64,000 nucleotides of DNA from Acholeplasmatales bacterium (GTDB taxonomy: Bacteria > Bacillota_I > Bacilli_A > Acholeplasmatales > Anaeroplasmataceae): NCBI GenBank assembly GCA_900770055.1, contig CAAGJD010000129.1, positions 30,452-94,451 on the forward strand, given 5' to 3'. The notes under the pieces are model-generated. The model ran no database searches. It saw only the letters and a list, made by a program, of their open reading frames with translations, and was not told where the DNA came from. A program made the position numbers and the translations under genes. Every line of letters begins with the position of its first letter. Position 1 is the stretch's first letter. This document shows positions 28,832-38,217 of the stretch, in pieces.

Positions 28832-29186
28832 ACAAATAAACTGTTATAAATATAGCTATTCCTGTAAATATGCTATATATACCAAACATTGAATAATTAT
28901 CTACTGGAATACCTACATATACATCATATACATTTATTAGGTTTATACCTAAAGCATAGTGTATAGGCATTCTATGATATCCACAAAACTTAAATACATA
29001 AGATGAAACATATAAAAATAGAAAAAACATTAGGTAAACTATGTAATTAACTAGTGTAGAACATATATCTATATAATCTAATATTGTAGATAAAATATAA
29101 AGTGCTGCTATAACAAATGGCAGCACTTTAATAATTACTATCTCTAATTTGTATAAGTTACTTTTTAAGTTTCCCTCCGCAGCCAT
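28788..29186 (-). CDS. Multi-pass membrane protein, holin-like (132 aa)
   Basis: Short basic N-terminus (MAAEGNLKSNLYKLE) then four hydrophobic segments at about residues 15-40, 44-65, 75-95 and 100-125, with a conserved-looking FCGYHRMPIHYALGINLINV loop. It closely resembles a membrane protein often found beside Bacteroides phage lysis genes. With the spanin and DUF5675 genes upstream it makes a plausible holin that opens the inner membrane. Confidence 0.65.
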   Translation of the reverse strand: MAAEGNLKSNLYKLEIVIIKVLPFVIAALYILSTILDYIDICSTLVNYIVYLMFFLFLYVSSYVFKFCGYHRMPIHYALGINLINVYDVYVGIPVDNYSMFGIYSIFTGIAIFITVYLYVRSYKKSTNKDNR

Positions 29187-29247
29187 ATCTTCTACTTTTG
29201 CTTATACCTGCTTTTACAGTATTAGGTTTTCTTCTCCCTCTAACCAT
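29158..29247 (-). CDS. Very small basic Cys/Gly protein (29 aa)
   Basis: MVRGRRKPNTVKAGISKSRR then YGCGGKLKK, stop. It overlaps the start of the holin-like gene by 29 nt, so it is probably coupled. One of two adjacent tiny Lys/Arg/Gly proteins. The regular spacing in the operon supports a real gene; function unknown, nucleic acid binding possible. Confidence 0.5.
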   Translation of the reverse strand: MVRGRRKPNTVKAGISKSRRYGCGGKLKK

Positions 29248-29267
29248 AGTTATTAAATTTTAATTTG

Positions 29268-29321
29268 TTATTTATTCTTTTTACCCTTACCTTTTCCTTT
29301 ACAACCACATTTCTTTGCCAT
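29268..29321 (-). CDS. Tiny Lys/Gly/Cys peptide (17 aa)
   Basis: Reads MAKKCGCKGKGKGKKNK. ATG at 29321, 2 nt after the DUF5675 gene ends, with an A-rich leader like its neighbours. Similar Cys-Lys-Gly micro-ORFs occur in Bacteroides phage lysis clusters to my knowledge. Too short for a statistical call; retained because of spacing and context. Confidence 0.4.
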   Translation of the reverse strand: MAKKCGCKGKGKGKKNK

Positions 29322-29323
29322 AA

Positions 29324-29788
29324 CTATAAAATTTTAATTGTTATTTTTTCACCTTTATCATGCTTGTCTTTAAGGAGTTTATATAGCTCTTTAAAAGTTT
29401 CTTTGCTATTTATTACCTGACCCCTAACTTTATTTAATCCCACTAGCAAACATCCAGCTGAATCCTTGTCAGTATTTCCTGCATGTATAAGTATTCCTTC
29501 AAACCCCTTTACATTAAGTAGTCTTGGTACTTTGCCATTACATACTTGCTTGTAAAAACTATTAGTACTGTACTTAGGAGAAATTACATTTAATGTAATC
29601 TCATAAGTACCCTTTGGAATAGCCGTGATTGATGGCTTCTTTAATTCCAAAATCTTATTTAGATTCATAGAATCATCTAATCCTCTATCAGCATCCTCAA
29701 GTACATTACAGAACCACTTACCATCAATAGTAAGATTACTTATTGTGTAGCTCTGTTTTTTCCACTTTCTGTCTACTACTAATTCCAT
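29324..29788 (-). CDS. DUF5675 family protein, likely lysis-associated (154 aa)
   Basis: I choose MELVVDRKWKKQSYTISNLT at 29788 over the upstream ATG at 29800; both lie in the end of the preceding gene. The conserved block ILIHAGNTDKDSAGCLLVGL followed by NKVRGQVINSKETFKEL, with IPKGTYEITLNVISPKY before it, is typical of DUF5675. The His...Ser-x-Gly-Cys arrangement resembles L,D-transpeptidase catalytic motifs. In Bacteroidetes phages it sits in lysis cassettes; peptidoglycan cleavage or modification is inference. Confidence 0.75.
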   Translation of the reverse strand: MELVVDRKWKKQSYTISNLTIDGKWFCNVLEDADRGLDDSMNLNKILELKKPSITAIPKGTYEITLNVISPKYSTNSFYKQVCNGKVPRLLNVKGFEGILIHAGNTDKDSAGCLLVGLNKVRGQVINSKETFKELYKLLKDKHDKGEKITIKIL

Positions 29789-30113
29789 TTTGTTCTTCAA
29801 ATAAATTAAAAGTTTTCTTTCTCATTTGACAAGCCATGTTCATACATGTATAAGTCATTAAAGTATTTACTTGTTTTCTAAGTTCCTTTAATTCCTCTTC
29901 AAGACCCTCATTTCTTTTAATCATCAAATCAAGTCTACTTCTATTATCATCAGAAAGTTTTTTATAAAACTCTAAAGACTCATTCATATTATGAATAATG
30001 TTCTCATCAACTTCTGCACTATATTTCTTTCTAGTAAAAAACCAAGAAACCCAAGCAGATACAAATGATGTAATTATACCAAGTATTGCAGTAACTATTA
30101 CTTCAGAACCCAT
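29736..30113 (-). CDS. Membrane-anchored coiled-coil lysis protein (125 aa)
   Basis: One N-terminal transmembrane segment (VIVTAILGIITSFVSAWVSW) and then a periplasmic coiled coil (KNEGLEEELKELRKQVNTL-like). This is the layout of a Rz-type inner-membrane spanin or a class III holin partner. It overlaps the spanin gene by 16 nt and the DUF5675 gene by 53 nt, the kind of dense overlap common in lysis genes. Confidence 0.6.
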   Translation of the reverse strand: MGSEVIVTAILGIITSFVSAWVSWFFTRKKYSAEVDENIIHNMNESLEFYKKLSDDNRSRLDLMIKRNEGLEEELKELRKQVNTLMTYTCMNMACQMRKKTFNLFEEQNGISSRQKVEKTELHNK

Positions 30114-30487
30114 GATTTTATTAGCATTATTAATTTATAACTAAAAAATAAAATTAATGCTCCTCCCAATATCATAAGAGAGACTTGATAGTCTTTCAAT
30201 TTATTAACTTCTTTAATTGTTTCTACTTTTTGTATTTTGGGAATAGTATCTATTTTTAGTATGGTATCTCTTACTTCCTTTATTTTATATATAGTTTTAT
30301 ATTTACTACAAAATATAGTATCACCAATTTCTTTTATAAATATACTATCTTTCTCTATAAAAGTATCTACTTTTTCATTAGTAATATACTTAGTTTTTAT
30401 TGTTTCAATAGGAACTTCTATATATTTTGTTGTAGTACAAGCTATAAAGGAAAGTAATAATAAAAAGATTAATATTAAATTCTTCAT
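30098..30487 (-). CDS. Unimolecular spanin-like lipoprotein (129 aa)
   Basis: A signal peptide with lipobox LSFIAC (lipidated Cys17) targets the N-terminus to the outer membrane. A beta-rich, Lys/Ile periplasmic stretch (KYIEVPIETIKTKYITNEKV and repeats of D-T-I) follows, and a C-terminal transmembrane helix (VSLMILGGALILFFSYKLIM) anchors the other end in the inner membrane. Lipoprotein at one end and transmembrane helix at the other is the definition of a u-spanin (T1 gp11 type) that fuses the two membranes in the last step of lysis. Confidence 0.72.
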   Translation of the reverse strand: MKNLILIFLLLLSFIACTTTKYIEVPIETIKTKYITNEKVDTFIEKDSIFIKEIGDTIFCSKYKTIYKIKEVRDTILKIDTIPKIQKVETIKEVNKLKDYQVSLMILGGALILFFSYKLIMLIKSWVLK

Positions 30488-30518
30488 ATATGTTATATTA
30501 ATAATATTTAGAAAAGAA

Positions 30519-30542
30519 TGCCCCCTGTATTGCTACAGGGAG
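30519..30542 (-). terminator. Terminator between fibre and lysis genes
   Basis: CCCCTGTA / TACAGGG hairpin with a 4-nt loop and a following T-rich stretch on the minus strand. It lies about 40 nt past the stop of the 310-aa fibre gene and before the spanin start. Confidence 0.7.
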
Positions 30543-30584
30543 CTTATTAGGTAGTATTAACTTCCTAATATTACAGAAATAGTA

Positions 30585-31517
30585 TTAACTTCTTCTGTTA
30601 AAAGAGGTAGTAATAACTCCCTCTTGTATATCTTTATTATAATGAAAATATTTTATATTATAGTAGAGTTTCTGACTCTCTACAGCTGCATCATCTTCAT
30701 TATAAGTTATACAAAGTGTAGGCCTTATATTTGCTCTTATAGGAACTATATTTGTTATAAATTCTTGAGTAGTTAAATCTATTGCTGCTATTCCAAAGAT
30801 TATATTCGTAGATCCTGATAAATGATAAGGAATAGTAGCCTTACCATTTTGATAAATAAATGAATTATATTTAAGAGATACGTATTTAAATGAACTAGTT
30901 CCTCTATAATTATTATATAATCTAAATGTATATCCATTTTGAAATATTATATCTGGAGCACCTTCAAAAGATACTGTGTAACCATCCTGAGTTAATAACC
31001 GTATTTTAGATTTATTTGTATATGGATGTGGTTCAATAAAATAACCTCTTATTGCATTATCAATTTGTGTAAAATCTGCTCTAAAATATTCTTCTCCATT
31101 TATTAAAGTGAAATTTCTATCAGAATCAATAGGTATACAATTATGGATATGAACTTCACCTTCAGCTATAACCTCTTGTAAAGTATAGTCTTGTCCATAG
31201 TTCCACATATTTACTGTTGAGGGATTATATCTGTATATCTTTAAAGGTGTCCACCTTTTATCTTGATAATACATTTTAGGAGTACTATTTAACTTATATT
31301 TTTTATCTCTTACTTTAAATAGCATAAAAGCAATATCATGTCCAGAAGATACTGCCTTTTTAGGTAAAAGCAGTTCATAAAAATATTGGATAAATTTACC
31401 AGTATCAGCCCATTCTGCTCTAACAGGCTTTAATACTAAAGGATATAATCTTTGAACAAAAATACTATTAATTTTCCTATAAAAATATTGAAGAGTATCT
31501 AAATTAATTAACTTCAT
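30585..31517 (-). CDS. Fibre/appendage protein (310 aa)
   Basis: The N-terminal helix INLDTLQYFYRKINSIF matches in style the anchor helix of the 552-aa fibre (LINLGRLKHYHEKLKTV), a shared attachment module in gut phage fibres. The rest is beta-rich, Tyr/Asn-rich and without enzymatic motifs. Likely attached to the head or tail and involved in host or mucus binding. Inference from the shared N-terminus and gene order. Confidence 0.6.
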   Translation of the reverse strand: MKLINLDTLQYFYRKINSIFVQRLYPLVLKPVRAEWADTGKFIQYFYELLLPKKAVSSGHDIAFMLFKVRDKKYKLNSTPKMYYQDKRWTPLKIYRYNPSTVNMWNYGQDYTLQEVIAEGEVHIHNCIPIDSDRNFTLINGEEYFRADFTQIDNAIRGYFIEPHPYTNKSKIRLLTQDGYTVSFEGAPDIIFQNGYTFRLYNNYRGTSSFKYVSLKYNSFIYQNGKATIPYHLSGSTNIIFGIAAIDLTTQEFITNIVPIRANIRPTLCITYNEDDAAVESQKLYYNIKYFHYNKDIQEGVITTSFNRRS

Positions 31518-31527
31518 AATTTAGTAT

Positions 31528-32094
31528 TTAATAAAAATCAACTTCATATATTGTCTTTTTATCTTTAATCATTTCACCTGTTATTTCTGGATTATGTAAC
31601 TTTGCATACTTATTTAAAGTCATAAATTTATTTTTCCATAATCTTTTTAGATTCCATGAAAAAGATTTTCCTATTATATAATACTCATAATTTAGCCCAA
31701 TAAATGAATTTTTATAGAAATCATTTCTTATTACTTCCCCAGTTTTCTTTATTGTTGCTATAACAAGACTGTTATCTATACTCTCAACAAGGTCTTTAAA
31801 TCTTGATATATTAGTTTCATTAGCACCCCGTTCAAGCATTATGCGGATTTTAGGATGGTATGCACCACAAAATCTATTTTTAAATTGTTTTGTGGTGTAA
31901 GCATACTCTCCTAATGTAACTAAACCATGAGCAAACCTTATTAAACCTTTTCTATCAAAATATATTCTCCAGTCCTTAAGATATGTACTATTCATGACAA
32001 ATGGATTGTCTTGACATTTCCACAACCATTTGAACAAATTGAATATACGGTATCTCGGTTGTAGTAAAGTTGCAGTATTATGTAGTAATATCAT
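31528..32094 (-). CDS. Hypothetical protein between fibre genes (188 aa)
   Basis: Basic, Trp/Tyr/Lys-rich protein starting MILLHNTATLLQPRYRIFNL, with RIYFDRKGLIRFAHGLVTLG in the middle. It lies 10 nt from both fibre neighbours. No recognised domain and no signal peptide or transmembrane segment. Genes in this position are variable among related phages and may assist fibre folding or modify the tip; unproven. Confidence 0.45.
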   Translation of the reverse strand: MILLHNTATLLQPRYRIFNLFKWLWKCQDNPFVMNSTYLKDWRIYFDRKGLIRFAHGLVTLGEYAYTTKQFKNRFCGAYHPKIRIMLERGANETNISRFKDLVESIDNSLVIATIKKTGEVIRNDFYKNSFIGLNYEYYIIGKSFSWNLKRLWKNKFMTLNKYAKLHNPEITGEMIKDKKTIYEVDFY

Positions 32095-32104
32095 ATATTA
32101 ATTA

Positions 32105-33763
32105 TTATGCTGCAAATATTGCATCTATTTCAGTATTTGTTGCTATAACAATTCCATCCAATTTAGTCTTGTCGGCTGCCGACATTACACCTGCCTGTGT
32201 TGATGTCGCTGCTGATATCGTCCTTTCTTTAGTCACTGGTTGATAACCGTCAGACGACCCACAATGATTTTGTTCAAACTCTAACGTTACTTTCGTCTCT
32301 TCATATACAATGCTCGTGTCGCTTAATATATCCGCTGGTAATGTATCTGCTTTACCGTTGTCAATCAACTGCTCTTTCAGCAAGTCAAGTCTTGTCTTGT
32401 CTTCCTTACTCATCAAGCCGTCAACACTCGTTGTTACTACACCATAAGTAGTGTCCCTTGCTGCAATCGTTATCTTATCATTAGTTGCATCAGGAGTGAT
32501 AGTAACATTAGTGCCTGCTACCAATGTCAAAGAGTCTGTCTTGCTGTCAGCGTCAATATTAGTACTGCCAACAGTAACCCTGCTGAAAGCGTTCTGGTTA
32601 ACCTCTGCACCTGCTGCTATACCTGTAAGTTTGCTCTTATCCTCTTTACTCATCAAACCGTTAGCTGATGTAGTAGCGGCTGAATAAGTAGTATCTTGTG
32701 CTGGTATCCCCAATGCTGTAATGTCCGCCTTTGTAACAGCTGCAACACTCGCCACATGCGATTGAGCGTCAGTACTTATCTTGTACAATCCTGCTGCCTT
32801 AGATGCTGCACTTCCTGTAGGGTGACTATAAGCATTTGCACCTGCTGCAATACCGTCTAATTTAGTCTTATCAGCAGCACTCATAAGACCATTAGCTGAT
32901 GGAGTTGCTGCATTATAGGTAGTATTAGTATCTGTCCAAGGCACATTTACATAAGCATTTCCCGAAGAATCAACCTTTACTGCATAATTTTTACCAGCTG
33001 TAGTATATCCTGTTTTTATAAAACCAAATTCTGAAGCACTTGATATATTGAAGTGCATTGAGTCAATTGGATTACTACTATCACCTGCATATAGCTTAAA
33101 ATTTCTATTTGAGCTATCAAATTCAAATGCAAGCGTACTCCAACCTTTGTTAGTTAAAATGTCTAGATCTGTACCATCTTTATGCTGTGGAGCTTCAACT
33201 AAACCAGCTGTACTATTTGTAAATGTAGGAATAGTTACTTGAACAGAATCTACACTAGGACCATTAAATTCTACAGTTGGGAAATTAATTGAACCAGAGG
33301 TAGTAGCAGTATTAAATACTGGTTTAGTAGTATTTTTAACATATAAAAATTCATAATCTTTAATACTTGTAATAGTATTACCTATATCCGAAACTTTACT
33401 TTGTACTCCTGACACAGTTTGCTCTAAAGTTCCTAAACCTTGTTCAAGTAAAAAACCCTTACTTCCTTCATAAGCAGTGCCCGGTGTCTCACCTAATGCT
33501 AATGATGCACTTATCTCTACATAAGTTGTACCACCCCATCTGTAAGTCTTATTAGTGCTTGTGTCAACATAAATCTTACCTGTTTCGCCTGTTGTAGGAA
33601 ATGAAGCTAAATTAGTAAATTCAAGAACATCATCAACATAGCTAGGTAAGTACTTTGAAGGTATTTTACTTGCACTGTCTAAAAAAGGAACAACAGTCTT
33701 TAACTTTTCATGGTAGTGTTTAAGCCTACCTAAATTAATTAATTTATCTTCAGTTATTGCCAT
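32105..33763 (-). CDS. Head/tail fibre with repeated GLMS-DK modules (552 aa)
   Basis: N-terminal anchor helix (ITEDKLINLGRLKHYHEKLK), then a KIYVDTSTNKTYRWGGTTYV cap common in gut phage fibres. The C-terminal half has repeats: ATPSANGLMSAADKTKLDGI, ATTSANGLMSKEDKSKLTGI, VTTSVDGLMSKEDKTRLDLL and ATSTQAGVMSAADKTKLDGI. These are beta-helical fibre repeats. The C-terminal part (32105 to about 32900) is visibly richer in G and C than its neighbours, a sign of recent domain exchange. Likely receptor or surface-glycan binding. Confidence 0.75.
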   Translation of the reverse strand: MAITEDKLINLGRLKHYHEKLKTVVPFLDSASKIPSKYLPSYVDDVLEFTNLASFPTTGETGKIYVDTSTNKTYRWGGTTYVEISASLALGETPGTAYEGSKGFLLEQGLGTLEQTVSGVQSKVSDIGNTITSIKDYEFLYVKNTTKPVFNTATTSGSINFPTVEFNGPSVDSVQVTIPTFTNSTAGLVEAPQHKDGTDLDILTNKGWSTLAFEFDSSNRNFKLYAGDSSNPIDSMHFNISSASEFGFIKTGYTTAGKNYAVKVDSSGNAYVNVPWTDTNTTYNAATPSANGLMSAADKTKLDGIAAGANAYSHPTGSAASKAAGLYKISTDAQSHVASVAAVTKADITALGIPAQDTTYSAATTSANGLMSKEDKSKLTGIAAGAEVNQNAFSRVTVGSTNIDADSKTDSLTLVAGTNVTITPDATNDKITIAARDTTYGVVTTSVDGLMSKEDKTRLDLLKEQLIDNGKADTLPADILSDTSIVYEETKVTLEFEQNHCGSSDGYQPVTKERTISAATSTQAGVMSAADKTKLDGIVIATNTEIDAIFAA

Positions 33764-33771
33764 TTTTTTAT

Positions 33772-33996
33772 TTAAAATAATTTATCAATATCAGTATCTA
33801 ATGCCATATTTAAATTTAGCATATACTCGCTAAATTCATCTATTGACAGTCTTTTATTTAAATTATTTTGTAAAAACACTATTTCATCTTCAAGTGTCAT
33901 ATGATCAGTTTTAGGAAACTCAGTATCTTTTATATATTCTGAATTTTTCTTTAACCAATCCTTTATATTATTGTAATCATTTTGTGTAAGTAACAT
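33772..33996 (-). CDS. Small acidic protein in the fibre cluster (74 aa)
   Basis: MLLTQNDYNNIKDWLKKNSE, helical and acidic, ending in a Leu/Asp-rich tail. It fits exactly between fibre genes (8 and 2 nt gaps). Could be a chaperone or a small fibre base. Family not recognised. Confidence 0.5.
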   Translation of the reverse strand: MLLTQNDYNNIKDWLKKNSEYIKDTEFPKTDHMTLEDEIVFLQNNLNKRLSIDEFSEYMLNLNMALDTDIDKLF

Positions 33997-33998
33997 GA

Positions 33999-35666
33999 TT
34001 AAGAAATAGTTATTTGATGAAAATCAATACCATTATAATTACCATTTACTAAATAAGAAACAGTGTAAAATCCATACTTATAAGCCCTATCAATAAAATA
34101 ATTACCTATTGGAGAAGATAATATATAAGAGTAATCATAATCACCAGAATAATCTACTTTACTAGTTAAATATAAAGGTAATAAATGTCCAAATTTAGTT
34201 AGACGAACCCATATAGCACCGAATAAAGAAGATTCATCATTATCAGGTGTATTACTACTAACTATCTCAAACAATTTATAAAAAATAGAACTCTCAATAC
34301 CATTAATATTGAAACCTTCTAGGTAAAAATCAGAAAATATTATATTCTTAACATTTTCTTCATCATTCTTTATACTTAGTAATTTAATAACTACACTATA
34401 TTTTGTTTGGTCCTCACCATTAGTTATAGAGCACTCTATTATAGATTTAGTACCTTGAGTTCCCTCATTGAGTACTCTTGAATAATATGTAGAAGTAGTA
34501 TCAGTTACTGTTTCTCTGTATAAAGTATATTTAGTCTTTTTATTACTAGAATCTTTAACTGTTATTGTCATTGATAATGGCATATTAGGAGCAGGATAGT
34601 TTTTAACATCATGAGACATTATTTTTCCTACATAGCTAATAGTTTCTTGAGTACCATTAATTAGAGCATTAAATTCTTCTTTAGTAATAGTTATGCCTCC
34701 AAATACTCTACTATTTACATACCATTTAGGTATAGCACCTGTATCTTCAAAACCTGATGATTGCGGAATTTTAAATAATACATGTTCTTTATTATCATTA
34801 TCAGTATAAGTATAATGTATTACATGAGTATATCTACAATCAAAGTATGCCTCAGTATCTCCATTATCATAATCCATTAATCTAATATTAGATTTATTGC
34901 TTTTTAACTCTAAAGCCTTCTTACCTACATTTGCATCATAATAATGATTAAGTACTTCTACTGTGCCAGAACTTAGTTTAAATCCAGTTTTTGTAGCTTT
35001 TATTTGGCAGTCATCTTTTCCCTCTATTAATATACTTTCTTCAGAGTTATCTCCTCCTAATTTAAAATTAGCTATTTTATTCCATATTTTACTACCACCA
35101 TATGGACTATTAATATATGAATAAGTTTCTAACTTAATTCCATCATCAGGAGAAACAAACATTTCAAATCTCCAATTTGGATTATTTGCAGTTCCACTTC
35201 TTAAATACACCTTTTTACCTCTTTCAATATCTAATCCTATTTTATCTGTAATTCCAGGAGCTACTTCAGTGTTACTATCTCCTATATGAAGTGTATTTAA
35301 ATAATCAAAACTGGAGTCTGTCTCAAAAGTCATAAATGGATTAATCTCTAATCTATTCTGACCTGAAGATTTTCTATAATATCTCAAAAAGTCCTCTTTA
35401 CCTCCATTACCATCTGGTTTATATATTCTAATACCATTAGGTTTACTTTTTGAATTAAGAGTATAATATTTAGTATAAAGGTCTTGAGTATCTTTTAAAG
35501 ATGTTATTTTTTTAATAATATCTTCAATATCCTCATCTTGTTCTTCATTTCTGTTTATAGGAGTCCAGCCTTTAGGAGAGTACCACATAAGATTATTACC
35601 ATATTTTGGATTAAACCAAAGTACAGAAGTATCTACAGGTTCTATTATTGATTTGTATATTTTCAT
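33999..35666 (-). CDS. Fibre/spike structural protein downstream of portal (555 aa)
   Basis: Starts MKIYKSIIEPVDTSVLWFNP; the WYSPKGWTPINRN segment is a small beta module found at fibre N-termini. A coiled-coil stretch (IEDIIKKITSLKDTQDLYTK) follows, then long beta-rich regions with many Gly/Asn turns, as in trimeric fibres. It lies 2 nt after the portal stop, the usual site of head-fibre genes in crAss-like phages. No hydrolase motif. Confidence 0.62.
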   Translation of the reverse strand: MKIYKSIIEPVDTSVLWFNPKYGNNLMWYSPKGWTPINRNEEQDEDIEDIIKKITSLKDTQDLYTKYYTLNSKSKPNGIRIYKPDGNGGKEDFLRYYRKSSGQNRLEINPFMTFETDSSFDYLNTLHIGDSNTEVAPGITDKIGLDIERGKKVYLRSGTANNPNWRFEMFVSPDDGIKLETYSYINSPYGGSKIWNKIANFKLGGDNSEESILIEGKDDCQIKATKTGFKLSSGTVEVLNHYYDANVGKKALELKSNKSNIRLMDYDNGDTEAYFDCRYTHVIHYTYTDNDNKEHVLFKIPQSSGFEDTGAIPKWYVNSRVFGGITITKEEFNALINGTQETISYVGKIMSHDVKNYPAPNMPLSMTITVKDSSNKKTKYTLYRETVTDTTSTYYSRVLNEGTQGTKSIIECSITNGEDQTKYSVVIKLLSIKNDEENVKNIIFSDFYLEGFNINGIESSIFYKLFEIVSSNTPDNDESSLFGAIWVRLTKFGHLLPLYLTSKVDYSGDYDYSYILSSPIGNYFIDRAYKYGFYTVSYLVNGNYNGIDFHQITIS

Positions 35667-35668
35667 TT

Positions 35669-38071
35669 TTATTTTTCTGTTTTAGATTTACTTAGTTCTC
35701 TTTTTAATTGGTTATCCTCAGAATGCTTTCTTTTTTCAAATTCAAATTTATCTCTATCTAATTTTAACTTAGCATCAAATTCTTTCATTTGTTGCATAAG
35801 CTTATCTTTAGCTTCTTGAGAATATTCAGGCTCTTCTATACCATCATTTTCATTGTTTCTACTATAAGCTTGCATTTGTGCAATAAGAATCTTTGTCTCA
35901 TTATCTCTTTGATTAAGAGCGTCTTCTTGTTGCATTTTAGCTTGCTCTAATTGTACTTTTTGCTCAATTTCTTGCTGTTGTATTTGTGCTTGTTGTTGTT
36001 GAGCCTGAGCCTGTCTTTCTTGAATATTTCTTTCATCCTTTTCAACAAGTTTCTGCTTTTCAGCAAGTGAGGATGATCCAAATAACTTCATAATAGTTGA
36101 GAATGACAAAGTTTGATTTTGTAGTGCTGCTTGGGCTAAAGTATCAAGTTTTGAATTCAATTCTTGAATACCATTGCTATTATCTACTACAAGACCATAA
36201 TCAGCTTCTGCAAATTCATCTCCATCTATCTCCATAATCTGCATTGAGTTATCTGATAAGATGTATTGGAACTTCTTACTTCTTCCTCTTAATGCTATCT
36301 TAGCTGTTTCTAGAAAACATTCTAAAACTCGTTTTTTAACATCATCATGCTGAACAAATAACCATTCTGTGATATGAGATGATTGTAAAGTTGCTCTTTC
36401 TACTCCTCCTACAGTTTCTCTATTACTTATTTGGCCTTCTCTTTGTTTAGTAATACCAGCAACTTCTGCCATTTCCAGTTTAATAAATTCAAGAAGGTTA
36501 ATATATTGTTGTATCTGATTACCATCAGAAGCAGCAATTACACCAGTAGAAGCATTATTTAATGCTCCAGCAAGTTTTCCTGTAGCTGCTCCTATATTAC
36601 CTTCATTGAAACTATCTTCTACTGCAACACCTAAAGTTTTTGCATAGTATAACCATTTTTCTACATCCCATCCTTTAGGTTTCTTAGCAAAGTCAAATCT
36701 TAATAGTGATCCCCAATTTCTTGCTATTAGCTTATTTAATCTATCATGTATTACATCATATAAATAATTATATGGTTTCATCATATCTACTAAGCTAAAT
36801 GGTCTATTATCATTAAGGTTATAGATAGAGCCAATAATACCAAAATGACATCTTGAAGGATTGCTTAGTCTATTATATTGAACTACTCTTGGTCTCATAT
36901 TGACATAAATGTCAGAACCTATCTTAGTTCCTTCCCACGCCTCATTGATATAAAATATTTGCTCTTCTTCACCAGCATCCTTATTTATAATATAATTTTC
37001 TGGATAGAAATTATAGTCCTCTTCACCTGTCTCAGGGTTATAAGATTTAACTTTTTTAATTTTTCTTCTTGACTTCCAATATACTTTAAGTACCCTTATA
37101 TTTCCTGCAACATCATATGGAAGAAGTGAATTATTAACTCCATCATATCCTCCTAATGGATCCCAGAAAAATCCTTCAGTACTTATTTCATCCCCTACCA
37201 TATAGTTATTTACAAACCCATACCTTTCATCTATATTATCCATAGAGTCGGTTGCAGATTGTCCTACATAACTAGGTAATTTTTCTATATATTCTAAGTC
37301 TTTCTTTGTTAGTACATCATAAAAAGTATCTATTACTTTTCCTGGACTCCAATAGTCCTCAATAATTATTATGTCTGCATCTTCAATTCTATTACTATAT
37401 CCAGACTTAAATATTCTAACTTTAAGAGGATTTAATTTTGTAATAGTAGGTTCTCCTCCTATTATATCACATTGATATATTTCCTCACCACTAACTAAGG
37501 CATCATTAAAACCATGATTGAACATTAGAAGTATATTGTACTCTTTAATATAATGATTAAGAAGTGCATTAGCTCTAATTTCTCTCATATCTTGCCATTC
37601 ATAAGTATAGTAGTCACTTATTCTTTCAAGTTCTTGGTTAGCCTCCTCTTCAGATTGTACAGTATTAGATACCCATTCTTGTAGTTTTTGTAATAACTCT
37701 TGCTTCTTATTATTTTCTATTTCTGAAATAGCATTAGGGTTAGTAATTACTACTTTAAAGTCAAAAACTCTTTTACTTTCCTCGCCTTTAAGTACATTTA
37801 ACTTACTATTCATTATAGGATAGTGCTGAATTCTATCAGGTATAAAACCTGCCTGCAGTTTTTCAGGATTTAGAATCATTTCCAGATCACTCATGTGGAG
37901 TTTTCCATTAAGTAGATCATAGTTAATTTTCTTATGTATTACAGACTTTCTAACTAGACTATAATTAAATAAAGTCTTGCTATCTGCCCAATCCATAACT
38001 TGCTTTCTCCACTTTTTATTCTTTTTACTAAAAGGTAAGTTTTGAGGAGGCAATTGACAAAATTCACTCAT
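35669..38071 (-). CDS. Portal protein (800 aa)
   Basis: Forms the dodecameric DNA gate at the capsid vertex. The N-terminus (LPFSKKNKKWRKQVMDWADS) and the block HYPIMNSKLNVLKGEESKRV are characteristic of crAss portals (gp20 of crAss001). The centre has REGQISNRETVGGVERATLQ, and the C-terminal 120 residues are a Gln/Glu-rich coiled coil (QARQ-like barrel/crown). It follows TerL with its own promoter in a 222-nt gap. Length agrees with crAss portals of about 780-800 aa. Confidence 0.9.
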   Translation of the reverse strand: MSEFCQLPPQNLPFSKKNKKWRKQVMDWADSKTLFNYSLVRKSVIHKKINYDLLNGKLHMSDLEMILNPEKLQAGFIPDRIQHYPIMNSKLNVLKGEESKRVFDFKVVITNPNAISEIENNKKQELLQKLQEWVSNTVQSEEEANQELERISDYYTYEWQDMREIRANALLNHYIKEYNILLMFNHGFNDALVSGEEIYQCDIIGGEPTITKLNPLKVRIFKSGYSNRIEDADIIIIEDYWSPGKVIDTFYDVLTKKDLEYIEKLPSYVGQSATDSMDNIDERYGFVNNYMVGDEISTEGFFWDPLGGYDGVNNSLLPYDVAGNIRVLKVYWKSRRKIKKVKSYNPETGEEDYNFYPENYIINKDAGEEEQIFYINEAWEGTKIGSDIYVNMRPRVVQYNRLSNPSRCHFGIIGSIYNLNDNRPFSLVDMMKPYNYLYDVIHDRLNKLIARNWGSLLRFDFAKKPKGWDVEKWLYYAKTLGVAVEDSFNEGNIGAATGKLAGALNNASTGVIAASDGNQIQQYINLLEFIKLEMAEVAGITKQREGQISNRETVGGVERATLQSSHITEWLFVQHDDVKKRVLECFLETAKIALRGRSKKFQYILSDNSMQIMEIDGDEFAEADYGLVVDNSNGIQELNSKLDTLAQAALQNQTLSFSTIMKLFGSSSLAEKQKLVEKDERNIQERQAQAQQQQAQIQQQEIEQKVQLEQAKMQQEDALNQRDNETKILIAQMQAYSRNNENDGIEEPEYSQEAKDKLMQQMKEFDAKLKLDRDKFEFEKRKHSEDNQLKRELSKSKTEK

Positions 38072-38217
38072 ATTTATATTTCTTTTTATATCCTCTCGCC
38101 CTCCTAGTTTTTCCTTTAAGCACTTAAGATTATTGGCTTGGAAATATCAGTCTTTCTAGAGGATTCTTTAACTGATTATACTTTATATAATTTTTATAAT
38201 TCAATTTAATTACTGCG

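Noticed and set aside
28452..28892. Plus-strand frame opposite the HTH and holin-like genes
   Set aside because: It is the complement of two genes with clear domains (HTH and four transmembrane segments). Its own translation has no domain.
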